A DNA stretch of 64,000 nucleotides. Origin: Nocardia alba NBRC 108234 (GTDB taxonomy: Bacteria > Actinomycetota > Actinomycetes > Mycobacteriales > Mycobacteriaceae). Below, piece by piece: positions 7,745 through 16,064 of this stretch. The stretch's first letter is position 1. Every line of letters begins with the position of its first letter. The notes beneath the pieces are model-generated. The model saw only the letters and a list, made by a program, of their open reading frames with translations. It did not search any database and was not told the DNA's origin. The position numbers and the translations under genes were made by a program. The stretch covers positions 1-64,000 of the forward strand of contig NZ_BDAX01000028.1 in NCBI RefSeq assembly GCF_001612665.1, read 5' to 3'.

Positions 7745-8953
7745 CTACCGCGCGTCGGCGTTGCCCGCCTTCCATTCCGGCCACGCGATGTTCCAGTCAC
7801 CCAGCCCGTCGACACCGGACAGGGTGCCACCGACCGTGTTCTTGATGACGGTGATGTCACCGCGCTTGGCGTTCTCGTACACCCAGCGCGCGTTCGCCGG
7901 ACTCAGATTCAGGCAGCCGTGGCTGGCATTGGAGTAGCCCTGCTGCCCCACCGACCACGGCGCCGAGTGGAAGAAGATGCCGCTGTAGGAGATTCGCGTC
8001 GCGTAGTCGACCGGCGTGCGGTACCCGTCGGACGAGTTCACCGCCACACCGTAGGTCGAGGAGTCCATGATGATCTTCTCGTGCCGGTCGCTCACGATGT
8101 AGACGCCGTTGTCGGTGGGCGTGCTGTCCTTACCCATCGAGGTGGGCATGGTCATGATCACCTGACCGTTCTTCTCCACCACCACCTGCTTGGTGTTGTC
8201 GTCGGCGGTGAAGACCACCGCGTCGCCGATGGTGAAGAACGAATGGATGTTGTCCTGGCCGAACAGACCCTTGCCCAGGTCCTTGCCGTAGACGTTCACA
8301 TCGATGGTCACCTTGGTGCCCGGCGTCCAGTAATGCTCTGGGCGCCACCGCACTTCGCGATTGTTCACCCAGTAGAACGCGCCTTCGACGGCAGGCTCGG
8401 TGGTGATCTTGATGGCCTCTTGCGCGGCCCGGCGATCGGGGATGTTCTCGTCGAACTGGATCGCCACCGGCTGACCGATCCCGACCACTTCACCCTCACC
8501 CGGAAGCAGGTACGGCTTGGTCTGGCTCTTCGGTGAGCTGGTGGTGAAGCTCAGCGTGGAGGAGTTCGCGCCACCGAGTCCGATGGCCTGGGCCGTGAGC
8601 TTGTAGGTCTTGCCGTATCCGAGCACCTCGGCGGTCGACCAGGAGCGCCCGTCCGCCGCCAACTTGCCCGCCACCGCGGTGCCCTGCTGGTTGGTCAGCG
8701 AGACCTCGGTGAACTTGCCGTCCTCCACCTGGAAGGCCATCGGCATGCCGGGCGAGACGCCGACCTGCCCGTCCTTGATGGTGGAGACCAGCTTCGGCTT
8801 GATGAGCTCGGCGAGGGGGTTGCGATCGATCGCGACCTCCACCCCGGTGCCCTCGGCGGACGAGCAGGCCGACGCACCGAGCGCGAACACCGCCAGCAAC
8901 ACCATCGGAACGATCGTCCGTAGCGACCGAGGTCGCCCCCGCTTCTTACTCAT
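7745..8953 (-). CDS. L,D-transpeptidase lipoprotein
   Basis: A 402-residue enzyme making 3-3 (L,D) peptidoglycan cross-links outside the membrane. It starts with an N-terminal signal peptide and a lipobox ending ACSS (Cys at about residue 30), followed by two Ig-like domains (about 50-250) and a YkuD catalytic domain. The active-site motif SHGCLN carries His345 and Cys347, preceded by IFFHSAPWS. Ig domains plus YkuD is the mycobacterial Ldt arrangement, and the position matches Rv2518c (ldtB) from memory. The ATG at 8953 is the only convincing start. These enzymes are the targets of carbapenems in mycobacteria. Confidence 0.93.
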   Translation of the reverse strand: MSKKRGRPRSLRTIVPMVLLAVFALGASACSSAEGTGVEVAIDRNPLAELIKPKLVSTIKDGQVGVSPGMPMAFQVEDGKFTEVSLTNQQGTAVAGKLAADGRSWSTAEVLGYGKTYKLTAQAIGLGGANSSTLSFTTSSPKSQTKPYLLPGEGEVVGIGQPVAIQFDENIPDRRAAQEAIKITTEPAVEGAFYWVNNREVRWRPEHYWTPGTKVTIDVNVYGKDLGKGLFGQDNIHSFFTIGDAVVFTADDNTKQVVVEKNGQVIMTMPTSMGKDSTPTDNGVYIVSDRHEKIIMDSSTYGVAVNSSDGYRTPVDYATRISYSGIFFHSAPWSVGQQGYSNASHGCLNLSPANARWVYENAKRGDITVIKNTVGGTLSGVDGLGDWNIAWPEWKAGNADAR

Positions 8954-9269
8954 GTCAACCCCGTTTCCGTACCGACGCGATTACAGTGCGCCGCAGATCC
9001 CACCGACCCGAATCGCGAGAGCCATCCGTGTAGGCGGGGGGCGTTACGAACTCGACGTCTCGCCCATTCTGCCAGCTTGCCCGGCCAGTTCCAACGGGAA
9101 AGCCCCCGCGACACGACCAAGTCACAATCGTTAGATACGCCCGGCGGCCGTCGGCGTTAACAACGCCAAATGTGCCGCATTGTTGCTGGTCAGCGACCGA
9201 TTTCACTTTCCACCCCACGGCCTGCTAATGTTTGTTCCGCACCGGAGACGGGGCAAAGAACAAAGACAT

Positions 9270-9342
<73 letters not shown>

Positions 9343-9346
9343 CAAC

Positions 9347-9385
9347 AGAAGGCCCTTGACCAGTCACAACGGTCAGGGGCCTTCT
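9347..9385 (+). terminator. Hairpin after tRNA-Lys
   Basis: A 15-bp stem (9347-9361 with 9371-9385, one G-T pair) and a 9-base loop begin five bases after the tRNA. The downstream flank is only mildly T-rich. Confidence 0.75.
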
Positions 9386-10158
9386 TCGTCGCATCCTCCG
9401 GATCGGACGGCGACCGAGAACGCCAACCATTCACCGCTACATGCCAATCGAGGTTGAGGCGTCCGGAACAGCCGCGCCGTCCGCGCTCCCAACGACCTCG
9501 GCGGCCGCGGACCCCCCCGATCAGCCGGACGCAGCCTCGGCACCCCAGGCCCTACAGAGGGCATCCCGGCAGCTACCGCGACCACCGGGGCGCCGCCGCT
9601 TCGACCGACGGGCAACGGTCACGATCTCGTTATCGAACCGCCATGGATCATCCCGCGCCCGAGCGCTCAGACGCCGGTTTCAGCTCCCCCGAACTGCGAA
9701 AACCTCCACAAAACCTGATTCACCTGAATTTTTTCTGTGACGGCCGCCACTCCGATCGGGGTGGCAAACCCCCTGCATACATAACGATTCCGCAACTGCC
9801 CGAAACGGAAACAAGATCGGCAACGTTTGCCGTTCAAGTTTCGTTTACCTGGCGTTCACCTACCGTGACCATTCTGTCATCAGGTCACAAACAGACCTGC
9901 GGTTTGGTTAGCCCGGAAGTATCCAACCTCCGATAGCACCGAACAGCGCGTGGTCTCCCCGCAGCCAGCTGTGGAGCACCGTGCGACGCCAGCGATGAAC
10001 CGCCATCGAGCGTTCGTCCCCCGACAGTGTCGCACCTTCCCATACAGACAGAAACAACGCATCGCCTGACCGGCGTGTACTCCCGTGCGCGCTGCGCGAT
10101 CCCACGCGCCCTTTGCAGGGCCCGCGTCGCCAGACAGAGATGAAGGAACAGAAAAGCA
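9386..10158 (+). promoter_or_regulatory. Long gene-free leader upstream of the secreted transglycosylase
   Basis: No convincing gene lies here; open frames in this stretch have no domain-like content. The part from about 9715 to 9900 is noticeably more AT-rich than its surroundings. It holds inverted repeats CGGCAA-CGT-TTGCCG (9818-9832), CAGGTC-N7-GACCTG (9881-9899) and GTGACC-N12-GGTCAC (9865-9888). A long regulated leader would fit a cell-wall-lytic gene. No riboswitch class could be recognised. Confidence 0.4.
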
Positions 10159-10779
10159 ATGCTCAACAAAGACAAGCTCAGCACCGTTCTCAGCCGCCGC
10201 TCGCGCCGTGAGGCGTTCACCGTGGCAGTCGCCGCGGTCGGACTGGTCGCCGTTGCCGCGTCCTCCGCCGTCTCGTTCGCCGACGACAACGTTCCCGCGC
10301 GTTCCGCCGCGGTCGTCGAGCAGGCGGAGACCATCCCCGCCGCCGCCGCGCCCGCCATCCAGGCCATCCCGGCACCGGCGGCCGCCCCGGCGCCGATGCC
10401 CGAGGTCGCCCCGGCGCCGCAGGCCGCTCCGGCCCCGATGCCCGAGGTGAAGTCCTACGAGAACAACCTCGACGGCTGGATCCGTGAGGCCCTCGACATC
10501 ATGGCGGCCAAGGGCATCCCCGGCACCTACGAGGGCATCCACCGCAACATCATGCGCGAGTCGACCGGTAACCCCCAGGCGATCAACCTGTGGGACATCA
10601 ACGCGATCAACGGCATCCCCTCCAAGGGCCTGCTCCAGGTGATCGACCCCACCTTCGCGTCCTTCCACGTCGAGGGCACCCCCTTCGACGTGTGGAACCC
10701 GGTGTCCAACATCGTCGCGGCCTGCAACTACGCGGCCAACCGCTACGGCTCCATGGACAACGTCAACTCCGCTTACTGA
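10159..10779 (+). CDS. Secreted lytic transglycosylase-like (SLT) protein
   Basis: This 206-residue exported protein has an N-terminal signal (twin Arg residues then AFTVAVAAVGLVAVAASSAVSFA), an Ala/Pro-rich linker with two APMPEV repeats (residues 75-97), and a C-terminal SLT lysozyme-like domain. The domain contains IHRNIMRESTGNP with the catalytic Glu and the GLLQVIDPTFASF motif typical of soluble lytic transglycosylases. It would cleave the glycan backbone of peptidoglycan. The ATG at 10159 has an AAGGA 11 bases upstream. A long leader precedes it and a strong hairpin follows. It is not a canonical Rpf domain. Confidence 0.85.
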   Translation: MLNKDKLSTVLSRRSRREAFTVAVAAVGLVAVAASSAVSFADDNVPARSAAVVEQAETIPAAAAPAIQAIPAPAAAPAPMPEVAPAPQAAPAPMPEVKSYENNLDGWIREALDIMAAKGIPGTYEGIHRNIMRESTGNPQAINLWDINAINGIPSKGLLQVIDPTFASFHVEGTPFDVWNPVSNIVAACNYAANRYGSMDNVNSAY

Positions 10780-10793
10780 GCGAACTGACGGGT

Positions 10794-10837
10794 GAACGCC
10801 CGCGCTCCGATCATCGCCGATCGGAGCGCGGGCGTTC
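10794..10837 (+). terminator. Terminator hairpin after the transglycosylase gene
   Basis: A perfect 19-bp stem (10794-10812 with 10819-10837) and a 6-base loop begin 14 bases after the stop codon. There is no T-tract, which is common for terminators in GC-rich actinobacteria. Confidence 0.75.
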
Positions 10838-10857
10838 GTCGTCGTAGAATCGCCGTC

Positions 10858-11202
10858 GTGCCAGACAGCGCCGATCAGGCACCCGATCACGCGCATTCCG
10901 ACGCGGCCACAGCCAGCCGCGTCGCCAAGGCTCGTCGCATGGCGGCCTACGCCTGGTCACGTGACATCCGCAGCACCGAACTGCTGGCCCTGCCCGCGTC
11001 CGCCCTGCGCAAGCTGGCCCGCGCCGCCGACACCAACCCGCCGAGCACCGGCGAGACCTGGCAGCTGGTCGCCGACCTCCTCGACCAGAAGGACGCCTGG
11101 GCCGCTCGTAACCCCGCGCACGCCGCCGCTGTGCGTACCCACGCCGACGAGAAGCTGCTCTGGGTGAAACCGCCGGTGAAGCCGTGGACAGCGGAGTCCT
11201 GA
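10858..11202 (+). CDS. Hypothetical helical protein
   Basis: A 114-residue protein of unknown function from the GTG at 10858. The frame opens at 10792, but that would place the start inside the terminator stem. Residues 20-100 look largely helical and include a SRVAKARRMAAYAWSR segment and LPASALRKLARAA. No catalytic motif, cysteines or membrane segment are visible. It probably forms its own transcription unit after the 10794-10837 hairpin. Confidence 0.6.
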   Translation: MPDSADQAPDHAHSDAATASRVAKARRMAAYAWSRDIRSTELLALPASALRKLARAADTNPPSTGETWQLVADLLDQKDAWAARNPAHAAAVRTHADEKLLWVKPPVKPWTAES

Positions 11203-11226
11203 CCGCTCAGGCGAGCGGTTTTCGGC

Positions 11227-11358
11227 TCAGGCCTCGTCGAGATCGGCGACCATGCTCAGTCCCCACATATTGGCGCAGATGGTACAGACCCACGTTCCGT
11301 TCATCTCCCGATAGATGTACTTGCTGTCGCAGGCGGGACAGGTCAGCCAGTCTTTCAT
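11227..11358 (-). CDS. 43-residue zinc-ribbon protein
   Basis: This very short gene encodes 43 residues starting MKDWLTCPACDSKYIYREMN, then GTWVCTICANMWGLSMV and an acidic end. Two CxxC knuckles (Cys7/Cys10 and Cys25/Cys28) 14 residues apart form a zinc ribbon resembling the N-terminal ribbon of PhnA/YjdM proteins, without the rest of that protein. A GAGG lies 7 bases upstream of the ATG. It follows the alpha/beta hydrolase gene by 22 bases on the same strand, so they are probably co-transcribed. Zinc binding is inferred; the partner is unknown. Confidence 0.7.
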   Translation of the reverse strand: MKDWLTCPACDSKYIYREMNGTWVCTICANMWGLSMVADLDEA

Positions 11359-11380
11359 CAAGATCCTCGCGAGTGGTGAA

Positions 11381-12187
11381 TTATCGAGTGGCGGAGAGGA
11401 ATTCGATCAGGATGCGGTTGACCTCGTCGGGCCGCTCCAGATAGCCGTAGTGCCCACACCGTTCGATCTCGGCGTAGGTGGCCGTGGGGATCGCCTCGGC
11501 GACCTCCCGGCAGAACCGGGGCGGCACCAGCTGGTCATCGGCGAACCCGACCACCAGGCTGGGCACCGCGATCCCCCGATACGCCTGCCGCCGGTCCTGC
11601 GACCGATCCATTCCCGCCTGCGCCCTGGTACCGGGAGTTCCCTTCCCCGAAGTGAATTCGAAGATATCGAGCCACTCCTGCGCCTTGGCCGGATCGGCCA
11701 GGGTGTGCGGCGACAGATTGATCATCGCCTTCACGGCGGCCGCGTATTCCGGCGGCAACTGAATCCCCTTGTCGAACAACGCCTGCTCGCCCTTGCTCAG
11801 CGTGCTCGTGACCGGATGCGGACGCGCGGTAGCGGCGAACATCACCGCCCGGCGCAACAACTCGGGCCGGGCCAGCGCGAGTTCGGCGACGATCCGCGAC
11901 CCCATCGAGGTGCCGACCACATGCGCCGGGGCACCGAGGTGCTCGATCAGCGCGGCGGTGTCACCGATCAGGTGCGCCATGGTGATGCCAGAGGCGGACT
12001 CCGACGACGGCGCGATCCCCCGATTGTCGACTGTGGCGACGGTGAACCCCGCCTTGACCAGAGCGGGTCCCTGATAGGTGCGCCAGACACGTCCAGGACT
12101 CCCGCTACCCATCACCAGCAGGACAAGCGGTCCCGAACCGGTGACGTCGTAGCTGAGCTGAATGCCGTTGAGCGAGGCGATGGGCAT
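11381..12187 (-). CDS. Alpha/beta-fold hydrolase
   Basis: A 268-residue single-domain hydrolase. An oxyanion-hole region (VMGSGSPG) is followed by the nucleophile elbow GTSMGS with Ser94, a cap region (about 125-195), an acid near FADDQLVPP, and His246 in CGHYGYLERP. The overall form resembles 3-oxoadipate enol-lactonase or haloperoxidase-like esterases, but the substrate is unknown. The ATG at 12187 is accepted. It probably forms a two-gene unit with the downstream zinc-ribbon gene. Confidence 0.85.
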   Translation of the reverse strand: MPIASLNGIQLSYDVTGSGPLVLLVMGSGSPGRVWRTYQGPALVKAGFTVATVDNRGIAPSSESASGITMAHLIGDTAALIEHLGAPAHVVGTSMGSRIVAELALARPELLRRAVMFAATARPHPVTSTLSKGEQALFDKGIQLPPEYAAAVKAMINLSPHTLADPAKAQEWLDIFEFTSGKGTPGTRAQAGMDRSQDRRQAYRGIAVPSLVVGFADDQLVPPRFCREVAEAIPTATYAEIERCGHYGYLERPDEVNRILIEFLSATR

Positions 12188-12246
12188 AGCTCAACGTACC
12201 GCCCCGACGGGCCGGTCCCGGCATCGAGGACAACCACGCGGCCGCC

Positions 12247-13092
12247 TCAGCGCACCGCGGCGAAATACGCGGTGCGAACGGCGAGGATCGCGGGGGCGGG
12301 GAAGTCGGGCGCGCCGGATCCGAGTGGCCCGACCTCGACCAGCCAGGTGCTGGTCGAGGCGTCGATGGCGGTGCGGGCAGTGGACGGCTGGAGGACGACG
12401 TCATTGCCATCGCAGGAGTAGGCGCCGACCAGGCCGTCGGAGCGGCCGCCCCAGGCCCCACCGACACGGATGCGGCAGTGGCGGCCGTCGGCGAGTTCGA
12501 GTGCCCACGGCTCGGGCGATGCGGTTGCGCCGATATCGGCGACCGGTGGGTCGACGGTATACCGGCGAAGGCCGCGCAGCCATGGATCGTTCGCACACAG
12601 CAGCGTGGCTCTGTCGGGAGCTGCCCAGCACACGTTGGCCGCGTCGGCCGAAGCACCGCATTGGTAGACGCCCGCGGTGGTTGCCGAGCGACTCGGCGAC
12701 ATATGGGAGCAGTCGAGCGCGCCGACCGGGGTCGGGCTGGTCACGGTGAACCCGCTCGACGGCCGTCCCGCGGCGTCGACGGCGACCAGCGAGACGACAT
12801 CGGTCGCGACCGGCGGCAGGGGCGCGGTGGTGGCGGGCACGCTACTCGGTGCGCCCCCGCCGGTCGAGCGAGGACCCGGCGTCGTCGGAACCACGGTGAC
12901 CGTTGGCGAGTGACCCGGCACGATCGTCGGATCGCCCGCGCCCGGCGATTCGGTGATGGGCACGCCCGAACCCCACGAGCCACCTCGAGCAGTGGTCGTC
13001 ACCGGTTGCGCGACATCGTCTTCGGTCGAGCAGCCCGCGACCGACAACGCACCGAGCAGGACCACTGAAACGATGAATCCGGCTGCCTTCAT
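12247..13092 (-). CDS. Secreted lipoprotein of unknown function
   Basis: A 281-residue protein with a lipoprotein signal ending LSVAGC (Cys21), a Pro/Thr/Ser-rich linker (about 25-95) and a C-terminal domain with at least seven cysteines (LDCS, YQCG, VCWA, LLCAN, HCRI, YSCDG), consistent with several disulfides outside the membrane. The later part contains recurring W/G-rich strands. No family was recognised. It stands alone between the hydrolase and the MarR gene. Confidence 0.75.
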   Translation of the reverse strand: MKAAGFIVSVVLLGALSVAGCSTEDDVAQPVTTTARGGSWGSGVPITESPGAGDPTIVPGHSPTVTVVPTTPGPRSTGGGAPSSVPATTAPLPPVATDVVSLVAVDAAGRPSSGFTVTSPTPVGALDCSHMSPSRSATTAGVYQCGASADAANVCWAAPDRATLLCANDPWLRGLRRYTVDPPVADIGATASPEPWALELADGRHCRIRVGGAWGGRSDGLVGAYSCDGNDVVLQPSTARTAIDASTSTWLVEVGPLGSGAPDFPAPAILAVRTAYFAAVR

Positions 13093-13156
13093 GCCATCCC
13101 CCGCGTGTGAAGTTCGAGCCCTGTCTACCTACGCATCGGCTCGTCGGCCTGAATCG

Positions 13157-13621
13157 TTAACCGGCCGAATCGCTTCGGGCCTCGCTCGCCGCGACCACCT
13201 TGCCCGCCAGCGAGCGGATCGCCGCGCTTTCCGCGTCGGTCATCCGGTCGACGAACACATCCCGCACCAATTCGACATGCTCGGGCGCGGCCTCGCGCAG
13301 CACCGCGCGGCCGGCCTCGGTCAGCGAGACGACGATTCCGCGCCCGTCGTCCTCGGCGGGCACACGGTCGACGAGTCCGCGCGCGGCCATCCGCGTCAGT
13401 TGCTTGGACAACCGGGACTTGTCCCAGCACACCCGGGCGGCCAATTCCTTGGCCCGTAGGCATCCGCCGGGCGCCGCCGACAGCGGGACCAACAGCTCGT
13501 AGTCGGCCATCGAGAGTCCGTGTTCGCCCAGGCCCGCGGCGAGAACGGCGTCGAGTCGCTGGCGCATCAGAATGTAGGACTGCCAGGTCTGCTGTTCTGC
13601 TTCGGACAACCATCGGGGCAC
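13157..13621 (-). CDS. MarR-family regulator
   Basis: A 154-residue winged-helix regulator beginning MPRWLSEAEQQTWQSYI. The layout is typical: a dimerisation helix, the SMADYELLVPL segment, recognition region RAKELAARVCWDKSRLSKQL (residues about 57-76) and the wing DDGRGIVVSLTEAGR. The start is the GTG at 13621. It is divergent from the pirin gene across an inverted repeat (13642-13663), so it probably controls pirin and itself. No ligand can be inferred. Confidence 0.88.
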   Translation of the reverse strand: MPRWLSEAEQQTWQSYILMRQRLDAVLAAGLGEHGLSMADYELLVPLSAAPGGCLRAKELAARVCWDKSRLSKQLTRMAARGLVDRVPAEDDGRGIVVSLTEAGRAVLREAAPEHVELVRDVFVDRMTDAESAAIRSLAGKVVAASEARSDSAG

Positions 13622-13641
13622 GGGAATGATTCTAGGCCGTC

Positions 13642-13663
13642 GTTGGTTGACATGGAAACCAAC
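13642..13663. promoter_or_regulatory. MarR operator candidate (MarR/pirin)
   Basis: GTTGGTT (13642-13648) and AACCAAC (13657-13663) form a perfect 7-bp inverted repeat with an 8-base spacer, exactly in the 66-base gap between the divergent MarR and pirin genes. The geometry fits a MarR dimer site. Confidence 0.6.
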
Positions 13664-13687
13664 TACGTAGCTCCCAGGAGGCACCCC

Positions 13688-14665
13688 ATGCCAGCTATCA
13701 CCGTCGACGACATCATGGTGCTGCCCCGGCTGCCACGTCCCGATGTCACCGAGACCCAGCGGCCGGTTCGCCAGATCGTCACCGCCGCCCGCCAGCAGGA
13801 AGGCGCCGGATTCGAGGTGACCCGGCCGTTCCCCAGCGTCGACCTGCGCTCGGCCGACCCGTTCATCCTGCTCGACCAGATGGGCCCGGTCGCCTACGAG
13901 CCGTATGCGGCCAAGGGCGCGCCATGGCATCCGCACCGCGGCTTCGAAACCGTCACCTACATGCTCGACGGCACCATGGTCCACCACGATTCCCAAGGTG
14001 GCGGCGGCGTCATCGGCGAAGGCGATACCCAGTGGATGACCGCGGGTTCGGGCATGCTGCACGACGAACTGCCCGAGGAGCAGCTCGTCATCTCCGGCGG
14101 CACCTTCCACGGAATCCAGCTGTGGGTGAACCTGCCGCGGGCGAACAAGTTCGCCACCCCGCGCTACCAGGACCTGCGCGCGAGCGAACTGACCCTGGTG
14201 AGCTCCCACGACGGCGGTGCGCTCGTGCGCGTCATCGCCGGTGAGTTCGCCGGTTTCTCCGGCCCCGGTTCCACCTACACCCCGATCGCCTATGCGCACG
14301 CCTCGCTCGTCCCCGGCGCCCAACTGGAGACGCCGTGGCCCAAGGACTACACCGCGATGGCCTATGTGCTGTCGGGCAGCGGCACGGTCGGCGTCGATCG
14401 CAGGCCGATCAGCGCCGGCCAACTGGTGGTCTTCGGCAAGGGCGACGCCCTGACCTTGACCGCCGACCTCACCCAGCACGGCACCACCGGCGACCTCGAG
14501 GTACTGCTGCTCGGCGGAACTCCCTTGCGGGAACCGGTGATTCAATACGGGCCGTTCGTGATGAACACCCGCCAGGAAATCATCGAGGCGATGGAGGATT
14601 TCAACGCGGGTCGTATGGGCACCATCCCGGCGCAACACCTGACCGGGCACCGACTAGGCGAATAA
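13688..14665 (+). CDS. Pirin-family bicupin protein
   Basis: A 325-residue pirin-like bicupin. The N-terminal cupin carries the metal-binding residues His81 and His83 (WHPHRGFETVTY) and His125 and Glu127 (MLHDE). The C-terminal Pirin_C domain begins at about residue 200. Bacterial pirins have been linked to quercetinase-like dioxygenase activity or to redox-dependent modulation of partner enzymes. The ATG at 13688 is chosen because AGGAGG lies 6 bases upstream; an ATG at 13652 falls inside the operator repeat. Regulation by the divergent MarR protein is likely. Confidence 0.9.
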   Translation: MPAITVDDIMVLPRLPRPDVTETQRPVRQIVTAARQQEGAGFEVTRPFPSVDLRSADPFILLDQMGPVAYEPYAAKGAPWHPHRGFETVTYMLDGTMVHHDSQGGGGVIGEGDTQWMTAGSGMLHDELPEEQLVISGGTFHGIQLWVNLPRANKFATPRYQDLRASELTLVSSHDGGALVRVIAGEFAGFSGPGSTYTPIAYAHASLVPGAQLETPWPKDYTAMAYVLSGSGTVGVDRRPISAGQLVVFGKGDALTLTADLTQHGTTGDLEVLLLGGTPLREPVIQYGPFVMNTRQEIIEAMEDFNAGRMGTIPAQHLTGHRLGE

Positions 14666-14801
14666 CAAACCGCGATTCGCGGCGATTGTTCGGGTCACGT
14701 GCGGTTGACAATCGGTCGCCCCGTCACGAAGGTGGACGGGGCCCACCGGCCACATCGTGGCCGTGACCACTCCCCGAACCGCAGCAGACATAGAGGAATT
14801 C

Positions 14802-15098
14802 ATGAACGTTCGTCGGCTCACCGTCAGCCTCGCCGCCGTAGGGCTCGCCCTGATCGCCGCTCCCGTCTCCCATGCCGACCCGGTCTCGGGCTCGGCGGGC
14901 ACCGGATCGTCGAGCTTCGACTCCATCCTCGGAGCGACCGGCTCGGCCAACCTGGTCCAGACCGGTTCCGCCGGCGGCGCGTTCCGCAGCTGCGACGACG
15001 CGATCGCGGCGGGCCGCGCGCCCCTGTTCCGCGGCGAGCCGGGCTACTCCCCCCACCTCGACCCCGACGGCGACGGCCTAGCCTGCCCCACGCAGTAA
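14802..15098 (+). CDS. Secreted Excalibur-domain protein
   Basis: A 98-residue protein with a Sec signal peptide (MNVRRLTVSLAAVGLALIAA, cleavage near SHA-DP at residue 25), a Gly/Ser linker and a C-terminal Excalibur domain. The domain shows the FRSCDDA start and the calcium-binding loop DPDGDGLAC. GAGG stands upstream of the ATG at 14802. Excalibur domains occur in exported actinobacterial proteins and nucleases; here the domain stands alone, so a calcium-binding envelope role is the most that can be said. Confidence 0.85.
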   Translation: MNVRRLTVSLAAVGLALIAAPVSHADPVSGSAGTGSSSFDSILGATGSANLVQTGSAGGAFRSCDDAIAAGRAPLFRGEPGYSPHLDPDGDGLACPTQ

Positions 15099-15106
15099 AA
15101 AGCAGA

Positions 15107-15157
15107 ACAACAAAAAACACCCGGTGCGGCCAAGCCACACCGGGTGTTTTTTGTTGT
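15107..15157 (+). terminator. Long terminator hairpin
   Basis: A perfect 20-bp stem (15107-15126 with 15138-15157) around an 11-base loop, with an A6 run in the left arm and a T6 run in the right arm. It can terminate in both directions, ending the Excalibur gene and probably the DUF3618 gene. Confidence 0.88.
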
Positions 15158-15284
15158 CAAAACCCCACAAACGGTCTTCGGCCGCCTCGGATCCGAGGGG
15201 CGAGACGTAACGCCGAAGGCGCAGTATCGCCCCTCGGATTCGAGGCAATCAGGGCCGAAGACCCTGCGGCGCCAGCCGCCAAAA

Positions 15285-15509
15285 TTACCGCAGGAACTTG
15301 ATCAAAATCAGGCCGGCCACGAGGGCGCCCGCTCCGATCAGCGAGTATTTGACCTTCGGCTCGTTCAACTTGGCGACCACCATGTTCTTGGTGTCGTCCG
15401 CGATCCGTTGCGGATCCGCGCGCACCGCCAGTTCGTCGAGTGTGGTCGCCAACCGGGTGCGCGCGATCTCGATCTCGCGTTCGATCCGGTCGGTGTCGTC
15501 CTTGGCCAC
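15285..15509 (-). CDS. DUF3618 small membrane-anchored protein
   Basis: A 74-residue protein with the DUF3618 pattern: an N-terminal charged helix with IEREIEIARTRLATTLDELA, a middle DTKNMVVAKLNEPKVKYSL region, and a single C-terminal membrane segment (GAGALVAGLILIKFL). GTG at 15509 is preferred because GGAGG is 5 bases upstream; a GTG at 15515 would leave no spacing. It is divergent from bcp, as the homologous Rv2520c is in mycobacteria (from memory). The function of the family is unknown. Confidence 0.85.
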   Translation of the reverse strand: MAKDDTDRIEREIEIARTRLATTLDELAVRADPQRIADDTKNMVVAKLNEPKVKYSLIGAGALVAGLILIKFLR

Positions 15510-15590
15510 CGTCACCTCCAGGTATATGTCTATTGCTCGGCACCGAGTCTATCCATGCCCCTCGCGGACCCGGTCGGTTACCGTGCGGTG

Positions 15591-16064
15591 GTGACCGACA
15601 ACCATCGCCTCTCCCCCGGAGACACCGCCCCCGAATTCACGCTGCCCGACGCCGACGGCAAGGATGTGTCGCTGTCGGATTATCGTGGCCGCAAGGTGAT
15701 CGTCTATTTCTACCCCGCCGCCAGTACCCCCGGCTGCACCAAGCAGGCCTGCGACTTCCGCGACAATCTGGCCGACCTGGGTGGCGCGGGACTCGAGGTG
15801 CTCGGTATCTCGCCCGACAAGCCGGCCAAGCTGGCCAAGTTCCGCGACAACGAGGGCCTGACCTTCCCGCTGCTCTCGGACCCCGAGCGCGAGGTGCTAA
15901 AGGAATGGGGCGCCTTCGGCGAGAAGATGATGTACGGCAAGACCGTGACGGGCGTGATCCGCTCGACGTTCGTGGTCGACGAGACGGGCAAGATCGAACT
16001 CGCCCAGTACAACGTCCGCGCCACCGGCCATGTCGCGAAGTTGCGCCGCGATCTGTCGGTCTAG
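15591..16064 (+). CDS. bcp: Thiol peroxidase of the Bcp/PrxQ type
   Basis: A 157-residue peroxiredoxin that reduces peroxides using thioredoxin-type donors. The motif STPGCTKQACDF places the peroxidatic Cys49 and the resolving Cys54 at the five-residue separation that defines PrxQ/Bcp. The start is the GTG at 15591. As recalled, the length and much of the sequence match M. tuberculosis Bcp (Rv2521). Its stop codon overlaps the stop of the convergent TetR gene by three bases (within CTAG), so the two transcripts must run into each other. Confidence 0.95.
   Translation: MTDNHRLSPGDTAPEFTLPDADGKDVSLSDYRGRKVIVYFYPAASTPGCTKQACDFRDNLADLGGAGLEVLGISPDKPAKLAKFRDNEGLTFPLLSDPEREVLKEWGAFGEKMMYGKTVTGVIRSTFVVDETGKIELAQYNVRATGHVAKLRRDLSV

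Noticed and set aside
8955..9218. 87-codon frame on the minus strand upstream of the L,D-transpeptidase
   Set aside because: It covers the transpeptidase promoter, ends just before its start codon, and has no conserved-looking content.
9386..10158. Cyclic-di-AMP (ydaO-type) riboswitch upstream of the transglycosylase gene
   Set aside because: This class is common before such genes in actinobacteria, but I could not find its conserved G-rich core segments in the leader.
10159..10779. Resuscitation-promoting factor (Rpf) call for the secreted lytic protein
   Set aside because: The catalytic region carries SLT-type motifs (MRESTGNP, GLLQVIDPTFASF), not the Rpf domain pattern.
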